64,000 nucleotides of DNA from Spirochaetota bacterium (GTDB lineage Bacteria > Spirochaetota > UBA4802 > UBA5550): contig JALOTL010000012.1 in the NCBI GenBank assembly GCA_025457915.1, positions 1 to 64,000 of the forward strand, in the 5' to 3' direction. The notes beneath the pieces are model-generated. The model had not been told where the DNA came from, did no database searches, and was given only the letters and a program-made list of their open reading frames with translations. Of this stretch, positions 53,197 to 62,420 are shown one piece after another. The position numbers and the translations under genes are program-made. Position 1 is the first letter of the stretch. Each line of letters opens with the position of its first letter.

Positions 53197-55935
53197 TTGA
53201 AAATAAATAATTATAGTCTTCGTGCTGTTTTCACAACTATTGTTTTATTTTCGATTATTCCTGTAATCGCCCTTGTACTGTACAGCGCCTATGAAGAGAG
53301 GAACCATCTTGTAAAAGAAATCCGCAATGATATTAGCGTTAAAATAAACCAGGCTTCGCATCGGATCATCCCGATTGTTGAACGCATGAAATCAATCCTG
53401 ATAGTAATATCCAGGCATGACTCAATCATAAGACATGATACTGCTGCCGCGAATATTTTTCTAAAGGATATTATGACAAAGTTCAGTTACTTTGCCAATA
53501 TAGGCGCAACAGACAGACAGGGTATTGTATTTGCTTCTGCCACGCCCATTAGCGGCAGGATTGATCTTTCCGACAGGCTTTATGTCAGGGAAGCTATTTT
53601 AAAAAATAAACTTGCCTGCGGTGAATATCAGGTCGGCAGAATAACCGGCGTTGCTACAATTAATTTCGGGTTCCCCATAATAAACGCTTCCGGTGATATT
53701 TCAGGAGTGGTATATACCGCTATAAAAATTGAACACCTGAAAACCATCCTTTCATCTATTGATGTTCCGGATAACTCAGATTTAACATTTCTTGATGTTA
53801 ACAATACCGTGCTTTATTCAAATCTTGAAAAAATATATCCGCCGGGGAGCAGGTTCCCCGAGAATCTGCTCGGAAAGATTAATTCAGTATCAGGGAATAA
53901 TACAGTTACTCAACACGGGAAGGACGGAGTAATGCGCATATATACAAGCCGCAGATTCAGTGAACTTGAAGGCCCGACTCTTGTTCTCGGACTGCCCGAG
54001 CAGCAGGCAATGGCCAGGGTAAATATTATTACATTAAGAAATATCATTCTATTGATAATTATCGCCATTGCAGTCCTCGCAGTTTCAAGGTTGCTGTTCA
54101 ATATTTTTATCATACGCCGGATAGATGCGCTGGTCTCTGTCTCTGATTTAATTGCATCGGGGAGTTATGGTTCACAGACCGGTATAAGTCACAGCGATGA
54201 TGAACTGGGAAGGCTTGCCGCATCATTTGACCGGATGTCCATATCATTGAAAGAATATATTGATGAAAAGAAACAGACTGAAGAGATTATTAAAAAAAAT
54301 AATCAAGAACTCCAGGCTTCAAATGAGGAATACGAATCCATCAATGAAGAGCTGATATCAGCCAATGAAGAGCTTGAAAAATCAGGTAATGAACTGCATC
54401 TGGCCCATAGCCGCCTGACAGCGGTTATCAATAGCATGGATGCCATAGTTTATATTGCAGATATGCAGTCATATGAGATTTTTTTTATTAACGATTACTG
54501 CAGGAGAATATGGGGGGATATAACAGGAATGGTTTGCTGGAAATCGATCCACGGGAAGCAGAACGGTCCATGTGAATTCTGCACGAATGATAAGCTTCTG
54601 GACCTCGACGGCAGACCGGCTGGAGTTTATTCCTGGGAATTTCATAATCCTGTCAACAACCGCTGGTATCTTTGCCGCGATACTGCAATAACCTGGACAG
54701 ACGGAAAAACAGTCAGGATGGAAATCGCCGCTGATATTACCGATATTAAAAATAAAGAACAGCAGCTGCGCCAGGCCCAGAAGATGGAGACTGTCGGCAA
54801 TCTTGCGGGAGGTCTCGCCCACGATTTCAACAATGTATTAAGCGGAATAACCGGGACAATCAGCCTTATGAAATTTAATCTTAAAAAAAATAAATTCGAT
54901 CCCCTGGAGATGATTGAAAATATTCAGGTCATTGAGGAATCAGCATCAAGGGCGGCTGACATAGCCAATCAGCTGCTGACCCTGTCAAGAGGGCATAAAC
55001 TCAGCCTCGCTCCGGTTGATATTACCGAATCAATCGGGCATGTTATGAAGATATGCAAAAACAGCTTCGATAAAACAATTGAGATTAAGCTGCAGCTTTC
55101 TGCCGGGGGCATCATGATTATGGCAGACCCCGCTCAGATCGAACAGGTTGTCCTTAATATATGCGTCAACGCGATGCATGCCATGACCATTATGCGCGGC
55201 GCCAATGAGAATCAGGGGGGATGCCTCAGCGTTACAACAAACTTTATATACGCGGATGATTTTTTCAGGACTAATCATCCTGAGGCTGATGCTGAAAATT
55301 ACTGCATAATCAGTATATCCGATAACGGAGTCGGCATGGATTCAAAGACCACAGCGAAAATATTTGATCCTTTCTTTACAACGAAAAAATTGAATCAGGG
55401 TACAGGTCTCGGACTCGCAATGGTATACAATATAATCAAACAGCATAAGGGCTTCATAGATGTTTACTCGGAACAGGGCGTCGGTACAACATTCAATATT
55501 TTTCTTCCTGAGCTTAAAGAGGCAGACAGCAGGCAGAGATTATCTGAAGATCAGATATTTGCCGTAAAAGGAACAGGAACAATACTTGTTCTTGACGATG
55601 AAGATCTTCTCCGCAGAACAGCAAGGAAGATGCTTGAGGCAAGCGGATATTCAGTCGTCGATTTTCCCGATGTTGATAAAGCCATTGAGTATTATAGTAA
55701 CCATTATAATGAGATAAAAGGGGTGCTTCTCGACATGGCCATGCCGAAGCTGTCCGGCAAAGATGTATTTGAGCGGATGAAAGTGATAAACCCTGATGTA
55801 AAAGCAATAATAGTTTCCGGTTTCATGCAGGATCAGAGGATTGAGGAGGCACTCTCCAGCGGAGTTAGCGGGTTTTTACATAAACCATACGGAATGATGA
55901 GCCTGACCCGCATCATCAAAGAAATCTTCGGATAA
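53197..55935 (+). CDS. Hybrid sensor histidine kinase with Cache-type sensor
   Basis: A 912-residue protein. Membrane segments near 9-30 and 284-306 enclose a periplasmic Cache-like sensor ([36 protein letters not shown]). A HAMP-like stretch and a coiled coil (about 308-410) lead to a PAS domain (about 410-515), then HisKA with the phosphoacceptor His in [14 protein letters not shown], a HATPase_c domain ([35 protein letters not shown]), and a C-terminal receiver with Asp in [12 protein letters not shown] and Lys in LHKPYG. All signalling residues are intact. The start is TTG. No output regulator is adjacent. Confidence 0.9.
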   Translation: MKINNYSLRAVFTTIVLFSIIPVIALVLYSAYEERNHLVKEIRNDISVKINQASHRIIPIVERMKSILIVISRHDSIIRHDTAAANIFLKDIMTKFSYFANIGATDRQGIVFASATPISGRIDLSDRLYVREAILKNKLACGEYQVGRITGVATINFGFPIINASGDISGVVYTAIKIEHLKTILSSIDVPDNSDLTFLDVNNTVLYSNLEKIYPPGSRFPENLLGKINSVSGNNTVTQHGKDGVMRIYTSRRFSELEGPTLVLGLPEQQAMARVNIITLRNIILLIIIAIAVLAVSRLLFNIFIIRRIDALVSVSDLIASGSYGSQTGISHSDDELGRLAASFDRMSISLKEYIDEKKQTEEIIKKNNQELQASNEEYESINEELISANEELEKSGNELHLAHSRLTAVINSMDAIVYIADMQSYEIFFINDYCRRIWGDITGMVCWKSIHGKQNGPCEFCTNDKLLDLDGRPAGVYSWEFHNPVNNRWYLCRDTAITWTDGKTVRMEIAADITDIKNKEQQLRQAQKMETVGNLAGGLAHDFNNVLSGITGTISLMKFNLKKNKFDPLEMIENIQVIEESASRAADIANQLLTLSRGHKLSLAPVDITESIGHVMKICKNSFDKTIEIKLQLSAGGIMIMADPAQIEQVVLNICVNAMHAMTIMRGANENQGGCLSVTTNFIYADDFFRTNHPEADAENYCIISISDNGVGMDSKTTAKIFDPFFTTKKLNQGTGLGLAMVYNIIKQHKGFIDVYSEQGVGTTFNIFLPELKEADSRQRLSEDQIFAVKGTGTILVLDDEDLLRRTARKMLEASGYSVVDFPDVDKAIEYYSNHYNEIKGVLLDMAMPKLSGKDVFERMKVINPDVKAIIVSGFMQDQRIEEALSSGVSGFLHKPYGMMSLTRIIKEIFG

Positions 55936-55997
55936 AACCTCAGTGTTTAACCGGTAAACGGAATAAATTATTGACAGACCCCCCTGTCTGCACGATT

Positions 55998-56043
55998 AAA
56001 ATTTCAAGGCCCCTGTCCTGGACTTTTCATGAAGACATGGTCC
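55998..56043 (+). repeat. Right copy of the 46-bp direct repeat
   Basis: Matches 52800-52845 with one change. It begins 63 bases after the kinase stop. Both copies are followed by ATGTTG, with one extra G before it in this copy. Confidence 0.75.
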
Positions 56044-56171
56044 GATGTTGTTTCGCATAAATGGCATTGTGTCCCATGGGCCTGTACTGAATAAGGGGGA
56101 CTTTGCTAGTTATTAAAACGCAGAATTTTTATTGCTTTGCGGGATGTTCGTTGACAGGAAAATAACTAAAA

Positions 56172-56201
56172 AGCCGCGCACGCTTTCGCGTGCGCGGCTT
56201 T
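56172..56201. terminator. GC-rich hairpin, first copy of a repeated element
   Basis: A 12-bp perfect stem (56172-56183 with 56188-56199) around TTTC, with A-rich sequence to the left, so it can end minus-strand transcripts coming from the lipoprotein pair. A nearly identical 29-bp element lies at 57033-57061. Confidence 0.7.
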
Positions 56202-56268
56202 GAGTAGTCAGGTTGCTGGGTTACGCCGCCGTCGATGGATTTGGCGGATTGCCTGAGAATCGGAATCT

Positions 56269-56622
56269 TCACTTCTGATACACGAAACCCTTTCCGGTGC
56301 AACTGCCGGACTGAACAGCGCCAAGCGGTGAACAATTGATGTGCAATATCCCATCCAGCCCCACTTCGGAGGCCTTCTTGCGCATCATCGCCAGGCTTTC
56401 ATCAAACTCACTATAGCCCCCAAGTTGTTCAGTCGAAATAATACCAACGATAACATAAGGCTTCGCGGGAGCCTGGGGATCCAGGTACAATTCAATCTGT
56501 TCAGGTGTCCGCTTGCTGCGCTGATAGGATGCCCCAGTGGGAGCAAACTTGCCCTTCATCGCGCATCCGTCCAGAACCATGATGGAAATTATAGACACCA
56601 GTAAAATTCTAATCTTTGTCAT
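56269..56622 (-). CDS. Small lipoprotein, tandem paralogue 1
   Basis: A 117-residue protein with lipobox LDGC (Cys20) after a hydrophobic signal. The mature part has FAPTGASYQRSKRTPEQIELYLDPQAPAKPYVIVGIIS, then a helix (MMRKKASEVGLDGIL) and the C-terminal TGKGFVYQK. The next gene upstream shares the whole pattern, including GKGFVYQ at the end. The start has AGGAGA before ATG. It may be an outer-membrane lipoprotein; no function is known. Confidence 0.82.
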   Translation of the reverse strand: MTKIRILLVSIISIMVLDGCAMKGKFAPTGASYQRSKRTPEQIELYLDPQAPAKPYVIVGIISTEQLGGYSEFDESLAMMRKKASEVGLDGILHINCSPLGAVQSGSCTGKGFVYQK

Positions 56623-56654
56623 GGAATTTCTCCTTTAAAATTGCATTCTGAAAA

Positions 56655-57005
56655 TCACCGCTGATATACAAAACCCTTGCCGGTATGTGCTCCATCGGTG
56701 TTGTTACCCGACACTCCAATATATATTTGATAGACGCCGTCCAGGCCCAGCGCCGCCGCTTTTCTTTTCAATTCCGTCTTACAGCGGGCACTGGAAACGA
56801 ACCATACATCTTGCGTTGCAACATACCCCACGGCGATGTAGGGCCTCTCTGGGACTTTGCTGCCGTACAACAATTCCACCTCGTCGGCGGTTCTGTTGCT
56901 GCGTTTGTATTCAGATCCCGTTGATGCGAACTTGAATGAAACGCACCCGCAGGGAAGCATAATGAAAAGGATCAACATCACCCCAATAAACCTGATTTTT
57001 ATCAT
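56655..57005 (-). CDS. Small lipoprotein, tandem paralogue 2
   Basis: About 116 residues, starting at ATG 57005 behind AAGGAGG. It has a lipobox ending PCGC, then FASTGSEYKRSNRTADEVELLYGSKVPERPYIAVGYVA, a helix KRKAAALGLDGVYQI, and TGKGFVYQR. The layout matches the 56269-56622 product residue for residue in many places, so they arose by tandem duplication. An upstream in-frame extension would run through the repeated hairpin and is rejected. Confidence 0.82.
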   Translation of the reverse strand: MIKIRFIGVMLILFIMLPCGCVSFKFASTGSEYKRSNRTADEVELLYGSKVPERPYIAVGYVATQDVWFVSSARCKTELKRKAAALGLDGVYQIYIGVSGNNTDGAHTGKGFVYQR

Positions 57006-57032
57006 TAGAACCTCCTTCTCTGATCCACCTGC

Positions 57033-57061
57033 GCCGCGCACGCTTCCGCATGCGCGGCTTT
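57033..57061. repeat. Second copy of the GC-rich hairpin element
   Basis: It differs from 56173-56201 at two bases. The stem has one mismatch here. It lies just upstream of paralogue 2, so the two copies bracket the lipoprotein pair. Confidence 0.65.
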
Positions 57062-57267
57062 TTGATTTAGTCAAAAAAATATTAAGGCCTCTGTCAATTA
57101 TTTTTTACTATCTATCATTCACCCGAGGGGGGCGGAACCTGCGGGAAAATCTCATAGAATATATTTTTTATGAGATTCCGGTATTTGTTTCACAAAACCG
57201 GAATGACAAGGTACCTTTAATTTCGTGAATTAATGTAATTATAATCGAAGCACAATATTTTAATAAG

Positions 57268-58089
57268 TTATTTCGTTCTTCCCTCAAAGTGCTTCATTGA
57301 ATTGCCGCTTCCAAAGAGAGTAAGAATTCCATCAAAAATGACTGTCGGAAAAAGTTTGCAAAAACGCATCAGAAACATGCTGCCTGCAGGAAGCATGACA
57401 GTGGGGATTTCTTTTTTAACAGCACGCACAACTTTTTTTGCAACCTCATCCGGTTTTAGAAACGGCTGAAAGAGCAGCTGTTTAAATCCTTTAAACATTC
57501 CAGTATCAATGATATATGGGCACACACAGGTTATATTTACGCCTTTAACTTTCATGGCAGCGAGTTCACGCCTGAGCGATTCAGAAAATCCCACTTCAGC
57601 GAATTTGCTTGCGCAGTAATCCGCCAAGAAAGGCATGCCAAGGATGCCGCCTGCAGAAGCGATATTGACTACAGTACCGCTGTTGCGCTTAACCATGTCC
57701 GGCAGAAATTCTTTTGTAAACAAGATGTGGCCCCAGAAATTAATGTTCATTGTACGCTCCATCTCTTCGAGGGACAAATCAAGAAATGATTTTCCATATA
57801 CGATTCCAGCGTTATTTACAAGAACATCAATTGTGCTGAAATCTTTCCTGATTTTTTTTATAACACCGGCAACCTGGATTTTGTTCGAAATATCGCAGAC
57901 ATATGATGCAGCTTTAATTCCAGATTCTTTCACTTCCAGCAATGTTGCAGCAGCAGCTTCTCTGTTGATATCAATAATGGCCAGATTCGCTTTTTCCTTT
58001 GCAAAAAAATACGCCATCCGTTTTCCAATTCCGCTTCCTGCTCCGGTTATTATTATATTTTTATTTAAAAGATTAATCACTTTATTCAC
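57268..58089 (-). CDS. Short-chain dehydrogenase/reductase
   Basis: A 273-residue Rossmann enzyme with ITGAGSGIGKRMAYFFA, VNNAGIVYG, a Ser in NIASAGGI, and the active-site YCASKFAEVG. The hydrophobic C-terminal segment after residue 225 (PAGSMFLMRFCKLFPTVIFDGIL) suggests membrane association, as in retinol/hydroxysteroid-type SDRs. It opens, in gene order from the left, the minus-strand cluster reaching the right edge; its stop has no strong terminator after it. Confidence 0.88.
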   Translation of the reverse strand: MNKVINLLNKNIIITGAGSGIGKRMAYFFAKEKANLAIIDINREAAAATLLEVKESGIKAASYVCDISNKIQVAGVIKKIRKDFSTIDVLVNNAGIVYGKSFLDLSLEEMERTMNINFWGHILFTKEFLPDMVKRNSGTVVNIASAGGILGMPFLADYCASKFAEVGFSESLRRELAAMKVKGVNITCVCPYIIDTGMFKGFKQLLFQPFLKPDEVAKKVVRAVKKEIPTVMLPAGSMFLMRFCKLFPTVIFDGILTLFGSGNSMKHFEGRTK

Positions 58090-58116
58090 CTTTAACTTTA
58101 TAAAAATTCTGACTGC

Positions 58117-58755
58117 TTATTTTTTATATAGAATAAAACCTGAGGGATTTATAGATCCTCCGCCAAGATCCATATAGCCAAATCCGATATAAAGATTCCC
58201 GTTTATTTTCCGGATCTCATCGCGCATTGAACTGACAATAATATCACTATTAAATGATTTATAAACCACATGATACGAATCCTTATTGTCAAAAACCGAT
58301 TTGCCAATATGGGTTTTCATCTTACGCTCGAGTATCCTTTTATTTGGCGCTCCGGCGCTATTCTGTTTAATAATAAAAATATTAAATCCTTCGCCTTCAT
58401 TGTTTTTTAATGGAGAAAATTTTTTCCCCGTCCACTTTCCTTTTCCGAAAAAATTATCAGTAAACACCTGAACCGCAGGCGCCATTATTCCTCCGGGATG
58501 ATTCATTGCAGAAAATTCACCGGAAAAATCTCCGGCATCCGGCGCAGGCGCAGAATAAAACAGCTGAAAAAAATCTGATTTAGACAGGGCAAGAATTTGC
58601 TTAACGTCTGCTTTTTCGGAAGAGCAGCCTAATATTTCACTCATGGGTTTATTCGTATATGCGCCGCCTTTCTGCATTATATTAATAAAGACTATCCCTA
58701 TAATTAATGCTGCAACTGCTCCTGAAACAATCAGAATTTTGTGAATAATTTTCAT
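58117..58755 (-). CDS. Membrane-anchored protein of unknown function
   Basis: A 212-residue protein with one N-terminal hydrophobic segment (ILIVSGAVAALIIGIVFINIM) and an extracytoplasmic part. Features: a beta-rich middle (PGGIMAPAVQVFTDNFFGKGKWTGKKF), a segment VSSMRDEIRKINGNLYIGFGYMDLGGG near the C-terminus, and FILYKK at the end. The latter resembles lipid- or small-molecule-binding beta folds, but I cannot name a family. It lies 27 bases upstream of the SDR gene. Confidence 0.65.
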   Translation of the reverse strand: MKIIHKILIVSGAVAALIIGIVFINIMQKGGAYTNKPMSEILGCSSEKADVKQILALSKSDFFQLFYSAPAPDAGDFSGEFSAMNHPGGIMAPAVQVFTDNFFGKGKWTGKKFSPLKNNEGEGFNIFIIKQNSAGAPNKRILERKMKTHIGKSVFDNKDSYHVVYKSFNSDIIVSSMRDEIRKINGNLYIGFGYMDLGGGSINPSGFILYKK

Positions 58756-58875
58756 AGTCTTACTCCTGTTTTTTATAAACTTTGTTAGAACAATCTCAAA
58801 CCAGTTATATTAAAATGCGGCTCTTCCTATGGAAAGACTCAAGTATTAATATATTTTATTGTAGCATGTTTGAAT

Positions 58876-60288
58876 TCAAATCCTTTTAATAAGCCCCTTC
58901 TTCAGAAAATGACTTATATCCTGAAGGTATCTTCCATTAATAATTTTCATAAATGAAGCGATCATCATATTGCCTACAAGAGGAAGCACCTGTGAAGGCG
59001 AATAGAGGGGCGTGGGTATACCCAGTCTTCCACGGATAACCTGAGTGAGCTCCACCGCTGTTGCATAGCAGCTGTCAATTCTAGTTATTTTTTTTGCGTT
59101 TTTAATTTTTGCTTCTGAACAGCTTCCTATTAAAAACACCTCGCTACCTTTAGCATCAATTTCCTTATCATATTTCCCCACGACTAAAACTGCAGGTCTT
59201 GCTTTGGAAAAAGCCGCGCTTCCGGCATAACGTTCATTGAACCCGAAAAACATTTTAATTCCCATCACGCATCCGGTAAGACACTTCATGTCATCGTGAC
59301 TTCTGGCCGGGCCCCAGTAGAATCTGATCGGCGACTTCAGCCTCTTCAGTTCTTTTTCTATGTCCTGCCAGCGATAAAACTCATCATCATAGGGAAGAAT
59401 TTTTTTCGCGTGCTCATCCAGCGCCTTTATGGTTTTTATATCTCCGATCAGATTCAGCTCTTTAAGTTTTGCAGGTTTATATCCCCTTTCAACAGCTCTC
59501 TGAAGATACGGGACATCAGTAATATTATATCCAAGAAGTCTTGCGGCTGCGATATCTACAGCAAGGGGATTAATTCCCATTAGAATCAGACCAAGCCGCC
59601 TTGGAGTCGGCACTGCTTCATTGCCTACTCCGACATCGATCGCATCCATGATTATGAAATCCGGGTATCCTGCTTCAATCAGATCAACGATCTTGTCATT
59701 CAGCATAAAATCATGTCTTATGGCTCTCTCGTCATCAGAGATAATGCCGATGTTTAATTTTACTGCACCGGTCATGGAACTCACACAGTGGCATTTCAGC
59801 TTGGGGAGATAAACATACGAATCTGCATTTGCCATTTTTTCCGATATTCTTAAATTATCATGCACCTTTCCGCCGATAAAAGCGCTCTTTCTTTTTTCTT
59901 CATCGATACAGAATGCCTTAACAGAAATTTTTGACTGGCGGTTGACTTCTGAAGTAACTTTGTAATAATTGGAATATTTATATGTTAATCTGGTTGGATA
60001 TCCAATCGCAGTTTTTTCACCCATATCAATGCGTGATACGCCAACGGATTTTGACAGCACACTGAGTGATGCTTTAACCAGTGCCGGATCAGTATAAGCA
60101 GTTGATCCATATTTTCCTTTTTTAGTGGCATAAACAACATTTGGTTTTACAAAAATTTTTCCTTCAGGTTTATATCCGAAAATCTTCATCCCATCCATGA
60201 TGATGCTTTCCATTTTTTCAGGATTATATTCATCGCAGAATTTAATCATAACCCTGAAATCTTTCCTGTTAAGGCCGTGTTCATCCAT
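58876..60288 (-). CDS. DUF362-domain protein
   Basis: A 470-residue protein whose N-terminal 300 residues match DUF362: FVKPNVVYATKKGKYGSTAYTDPALVKASLSVL, VYLPKLKCHCVSSMTGAVKLNIGIISDDERAIRHDFMLNDKIVDLIEAGYPDFIIMDAIDVGVGNE and LILMGINPLAVDIAAARLLGY. Many DUF362 proteins carry ferredoxin clusters; this one has no complete CxxCxxC set, but the neighbouring ferredoxin-type gene could be its partner. AGGAGA precedes ATG 60288. The C-terminal domain (350-470) has cysteines in MKCLTGCVMG and GSCSEAK. Confidence 0.8.
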   Translation of the reverse strand: MDEHGLNRKDFRVMIKFCDEYNPEKMESIIMDGMKIFGYKPEGKIFVKPNVVYATKKGKYGSTAYTDPALVKASLSVLSKSVGVSRIDMGEKTAIGYPTRLTYKYSNYYKVTSEVNRQSKISVKAFCIDEEKRKSAFIGGKVHDNLRISEKMANADSYVYLPKLKCHCVSSMTGAVKLNIGIISDDERAIRHDFMLNDKIVDLIEAGYPDFIIMDAIDVGVGNEAVPTPRRLGLILMGINPLAVDIAAARLLGYNITDVPYLQRAVERGYKPAKLKELNLIGDIKTIKALDEHAKKILPYDDEFYRWQDIEKELKRLKSPIRFYWGPARSHDDMKCLTGCVMGIKMFFGFNERYAGSAAFSKARPAVLVVGKYDKEIDAKGSEVFLIGSCSEAKIKNAKKITRIDSCYATAVELTQVIRGRLGIPTPLYSPSQVLPLVGNMMIASFMKIINGRYLQDISHFLKKGLIKRI

Positions 60289-60298
60289 TCAGGTTCTC

Positions 60299-61312
60299 CT
60301 ATAAGATAATTTCTTTCCCAACTTTAACAACTGACAGTTTTCCGGGAAATGCTTCTTTAAATTTTTTTATTGCTGCATCCGATGTGTCATGAGGGGAAAG
60401 AACAATTTTTGCAGGATTGATTTTTTTAATGGCATGGAGTCCCGCATCAAGATCGCCATCATTCAGTCCTGACCAGGGAGGTGCGTCTTTTGCAATTATA
60501 TATTGCGGATCAATAGGACCAATCTTGCCTCTTCCGCCGTGAACAGGATAGTGCAGTCCGCCTATAATAGCATAGATCGGCTCGTTAAACAGCATGGCCG
60601 CTCTTTCAGCAATTCTTTCAATCGAAGGATGGCCGCATCCGATTATTAGCACAATTCCCTTGCCTTTAATATTTACAGCAATACTCTGTTCATATATTTT
60701 GCCCATTAAAAAAAGATGCCTTGGTATTGCTCCCATTGAAGCTACGCCCTTTTTAATAATAAAAGGATCTTTGCTTATATTAATTTCAGATACAGTATCC
60801 CATGGTGACGGCAATAATTTTTCAGGTGAATAAACTTTAACAGCAGGCAGATCTGACTTTCCATTTGATAAAGAAAATGTTCCTGCCTGCTGGTTTTTCA
60901 TTCCTCCCACGTGATCAGGATGCATATGACTGAAATATAAAATACTTATGTCAGAAATTCGTACACCGAGAGTTTTCATGTTCTGTAATAGCGGAGAAGG
61001 ATGTTCATTTTTCATATTGTATCCAACATCAAGAAGTATTACAGTATCATCTGCTTTGATAAGATATGAAACTCCGGGTTCTGTTTTTAATTGAGGCGAG
61101 TCGGAAAAATAATCTATTAGCGGAAGTATAGAAAGTCTTTCAACAGATCCGTTAAACGAAAGTTTCGGGTATTTTGCATCCTGATATTCCCTGTCAGAGG
61201 CGATTTTACCTTTCTTGACCTGGATTGTTTTTACTGTTAAAAAAGCCGCAATTGCAATAAACAGAATAGCAGGTATTATTCCGCTGATGATTAATATTTT
61301 TTTTAGTTTCAC
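60299..61312 (-). CDS. Metallo-beta-lactamase-fold hydrolase, membrane-anchored
   Basis: A 337-residue protein with an N-terminal hydrophobic segment (ILIISGIIPAILFIAIAAFL) and the metal-binding SHMHPDHVGG (H-x-H-x-D-H) at about 127-136. Further metal residues are suggested by GCGHPS and LSPHDTSDA. The start is GTG, with GGGGGA upstream. The order resembles MBL hydrolases of the 7,8-dihydropterin synthase type. The substrate is unknown. It is followed 10 bases later by the DUF362 gene. Confidence 0.82.
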   Translation of the reverse strand: MKLKKILIISGIIPAILFIAIAAFLTVKTIQVKKGKIASDREYQDAKYPKLSFNGSVERLSILPLIDYFSDSPQLKTEPGVSYLIKADDTVILLDVGYNMKNEHPSPLLQNMKTLGVRISDISILYFSHMHPDHVGGMKNQQAGTFSLSNGKSDLPAVKVYSPEKLLPSPWDTVSEINISKDPFIIKKGVASMGAIPRHLFLMGKIYEQSIAVNIKGKGIVLIIGCGHPSIERIAERAAMLFNEPIYAIIGGLHYPVHGGRGKIGPIDPQYIIAKDAPPWSGLNDGDLDAGLHAIKKINPAKIVLSPHDTSDAAIKKFKEAFPGKLSVVKVGKEIIL

Positions 61313-61330
61313 TTTACATCCCCCGGTATT

Positions 61331-62236
61331 TTAATTATGATCTGCAAATTCATTTTTTACAATATTAATATCAAGCGGTACCGGTTTTTCCGGATCGCGA
61401 TAAAATGATAATGCTTTTTCAGGACAATTTTCCAGGCACAGCCCGCATCCGATACAGATTTCCCTGTCATATAAAAATTTCTTTTCAGTCTTATTCACTT
61501 TTATCGCATTCATTGGACAAACTTCAGCGCAGTTCCCGTGCCATTTACACCTTGATTCATTGAATTTAACAGAATAACCGGATTTTGCTGTCATTGATAA
61601 TTTTTTATTGAACCTGGCTGCAAATTTAGTGGCCTTTAAACTCACGCAGGTATCAGGGTGACAGTTGCATATTATCCCGGTACTTCCGCCTGTTGCAACT
61701 TTAAAGAAGGCCTGGGTAATGTATCCCATGCTTCTGAATTTTAATATCAGCGCAAGAGCGTCTTTCTGGGATATTTTTCTTGAATTATATTTCTGTCCAT
61801 GCTCAAGCCAGAATGAGGAGAGCCCTTTGCCTACCGCAAGGCATGAAAGAATATTTTCATCCCTGTCGCCAAGAGCAACCTTGCAGGGACAGTCCATAAC
61901 AGCAATATGCTCAGGTTCCTGGAATATAATCTTATACGCATATTTAAACGGGATCATTCTTTTATTTTCAGGCGATATTGCTGATATATTTTCATTGAGG
62001 GTAATAATTTTCTTGGTATCGCTGAATGAAAGCACCTTGGCATGATAACGCGAAAATCCCATTGAAAGGACAGCTTTTAATGGCTTAAACCAGGATAAAT
62101 AATCAGACAGGAATTTTAAAAGATAATAGATAAATTTTACATAGGGGTGATAGAATTTGAAATATATATAATTATGAATAAAGCGGTCAAATCTCCTGCC
62201 ATGTTTTTTCAGCATTATTTTTGTAGATTCTTTCAT
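61331..62236 (-). CDS. Two-cluster ferredoxin-type protein with an N-terminal cysteine domain
   Basis: About 301 residues from ATG 62236; an ATG five codons earlier lacks spacing from a ribosome-binding sequence, whereas GAGG precedes this one. The C-terminus has two [4Fe-4S] motifs: CKWHGNCAEVCPMNAI and CIGCGLCLENCPEKAL. The N-terminal half has MDCPCKVALGD, SCLAVGKG and CNCHPDTC, as in the cysteine-rich domain of related electron-transfer proteins. It could carry electrons for the acyl-CoA dehydrogenases upstream. The final segment ends DINIVKNEFADHN. Confidence 0.85.
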   Translation of the reverse strand: MKESTKIMLKKHGRRFDRFIHNYIYFKFYHPYVKFIYYLLKFLSDYLSWFKPLKAVLSMGFSRYHAKVLSFSDTKKIITLNENISAISPENKRMIPFKYAYKIIFQEPEHIAVMDCPCKVALGDRDENILSCLAVGKGLSSFWLEHGQKYNSRKISQKDALALILKFRSMGYITQAFFKVATGGSTGIICNCHPDTCVSLKATKFAARFNKKLSMTAKSGYSVKFNESRCKWHGNCAEVCPMNAIKVNKTEKKFLYDREICIGCGLCLENCPEKALSFYRDPEKPVPLDINIVKNEFADHN

Positions 62237-62306
62237 AATGACTGGCCTCATAAAAAAGAGATCTGATTAAATATTGATCCAGCATAAGATAGTATGAATG
62301 CAAAGA

Positions 62307-62353
62307 AATCACCTGCAATGTGACCAAATCTTATGATTGCATTGCAGGTGATT
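62307..62353 (-). terminator. Hairpin after the first acyl-CoA dehydrogenase gene
   Basis: A perfect 14-bp stem (62307-62320 with 62340-62353) around a 19-base loop, followed on the minus strand by TCTTT. It is in the right place to end or weaken transcription from the dehydrogenase pair before the ferredoxin-type gene. Confidence 0.6.
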
Positions 62354-62420
62354 GCTGAATTTTGCGAGATAAAACCATTATAAGTGAATAAATAATAGTT
62401 TTGATTTGTATTTTTTTTTA

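Larger units (their letters stand above)
55936..56268. other. Non-coding stretch after the hybrid kinase
   Basis: Holds the right direct repeat and the terminator-like hairpin at 56172-56199. No gene is seen. Confidence 0.4.
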
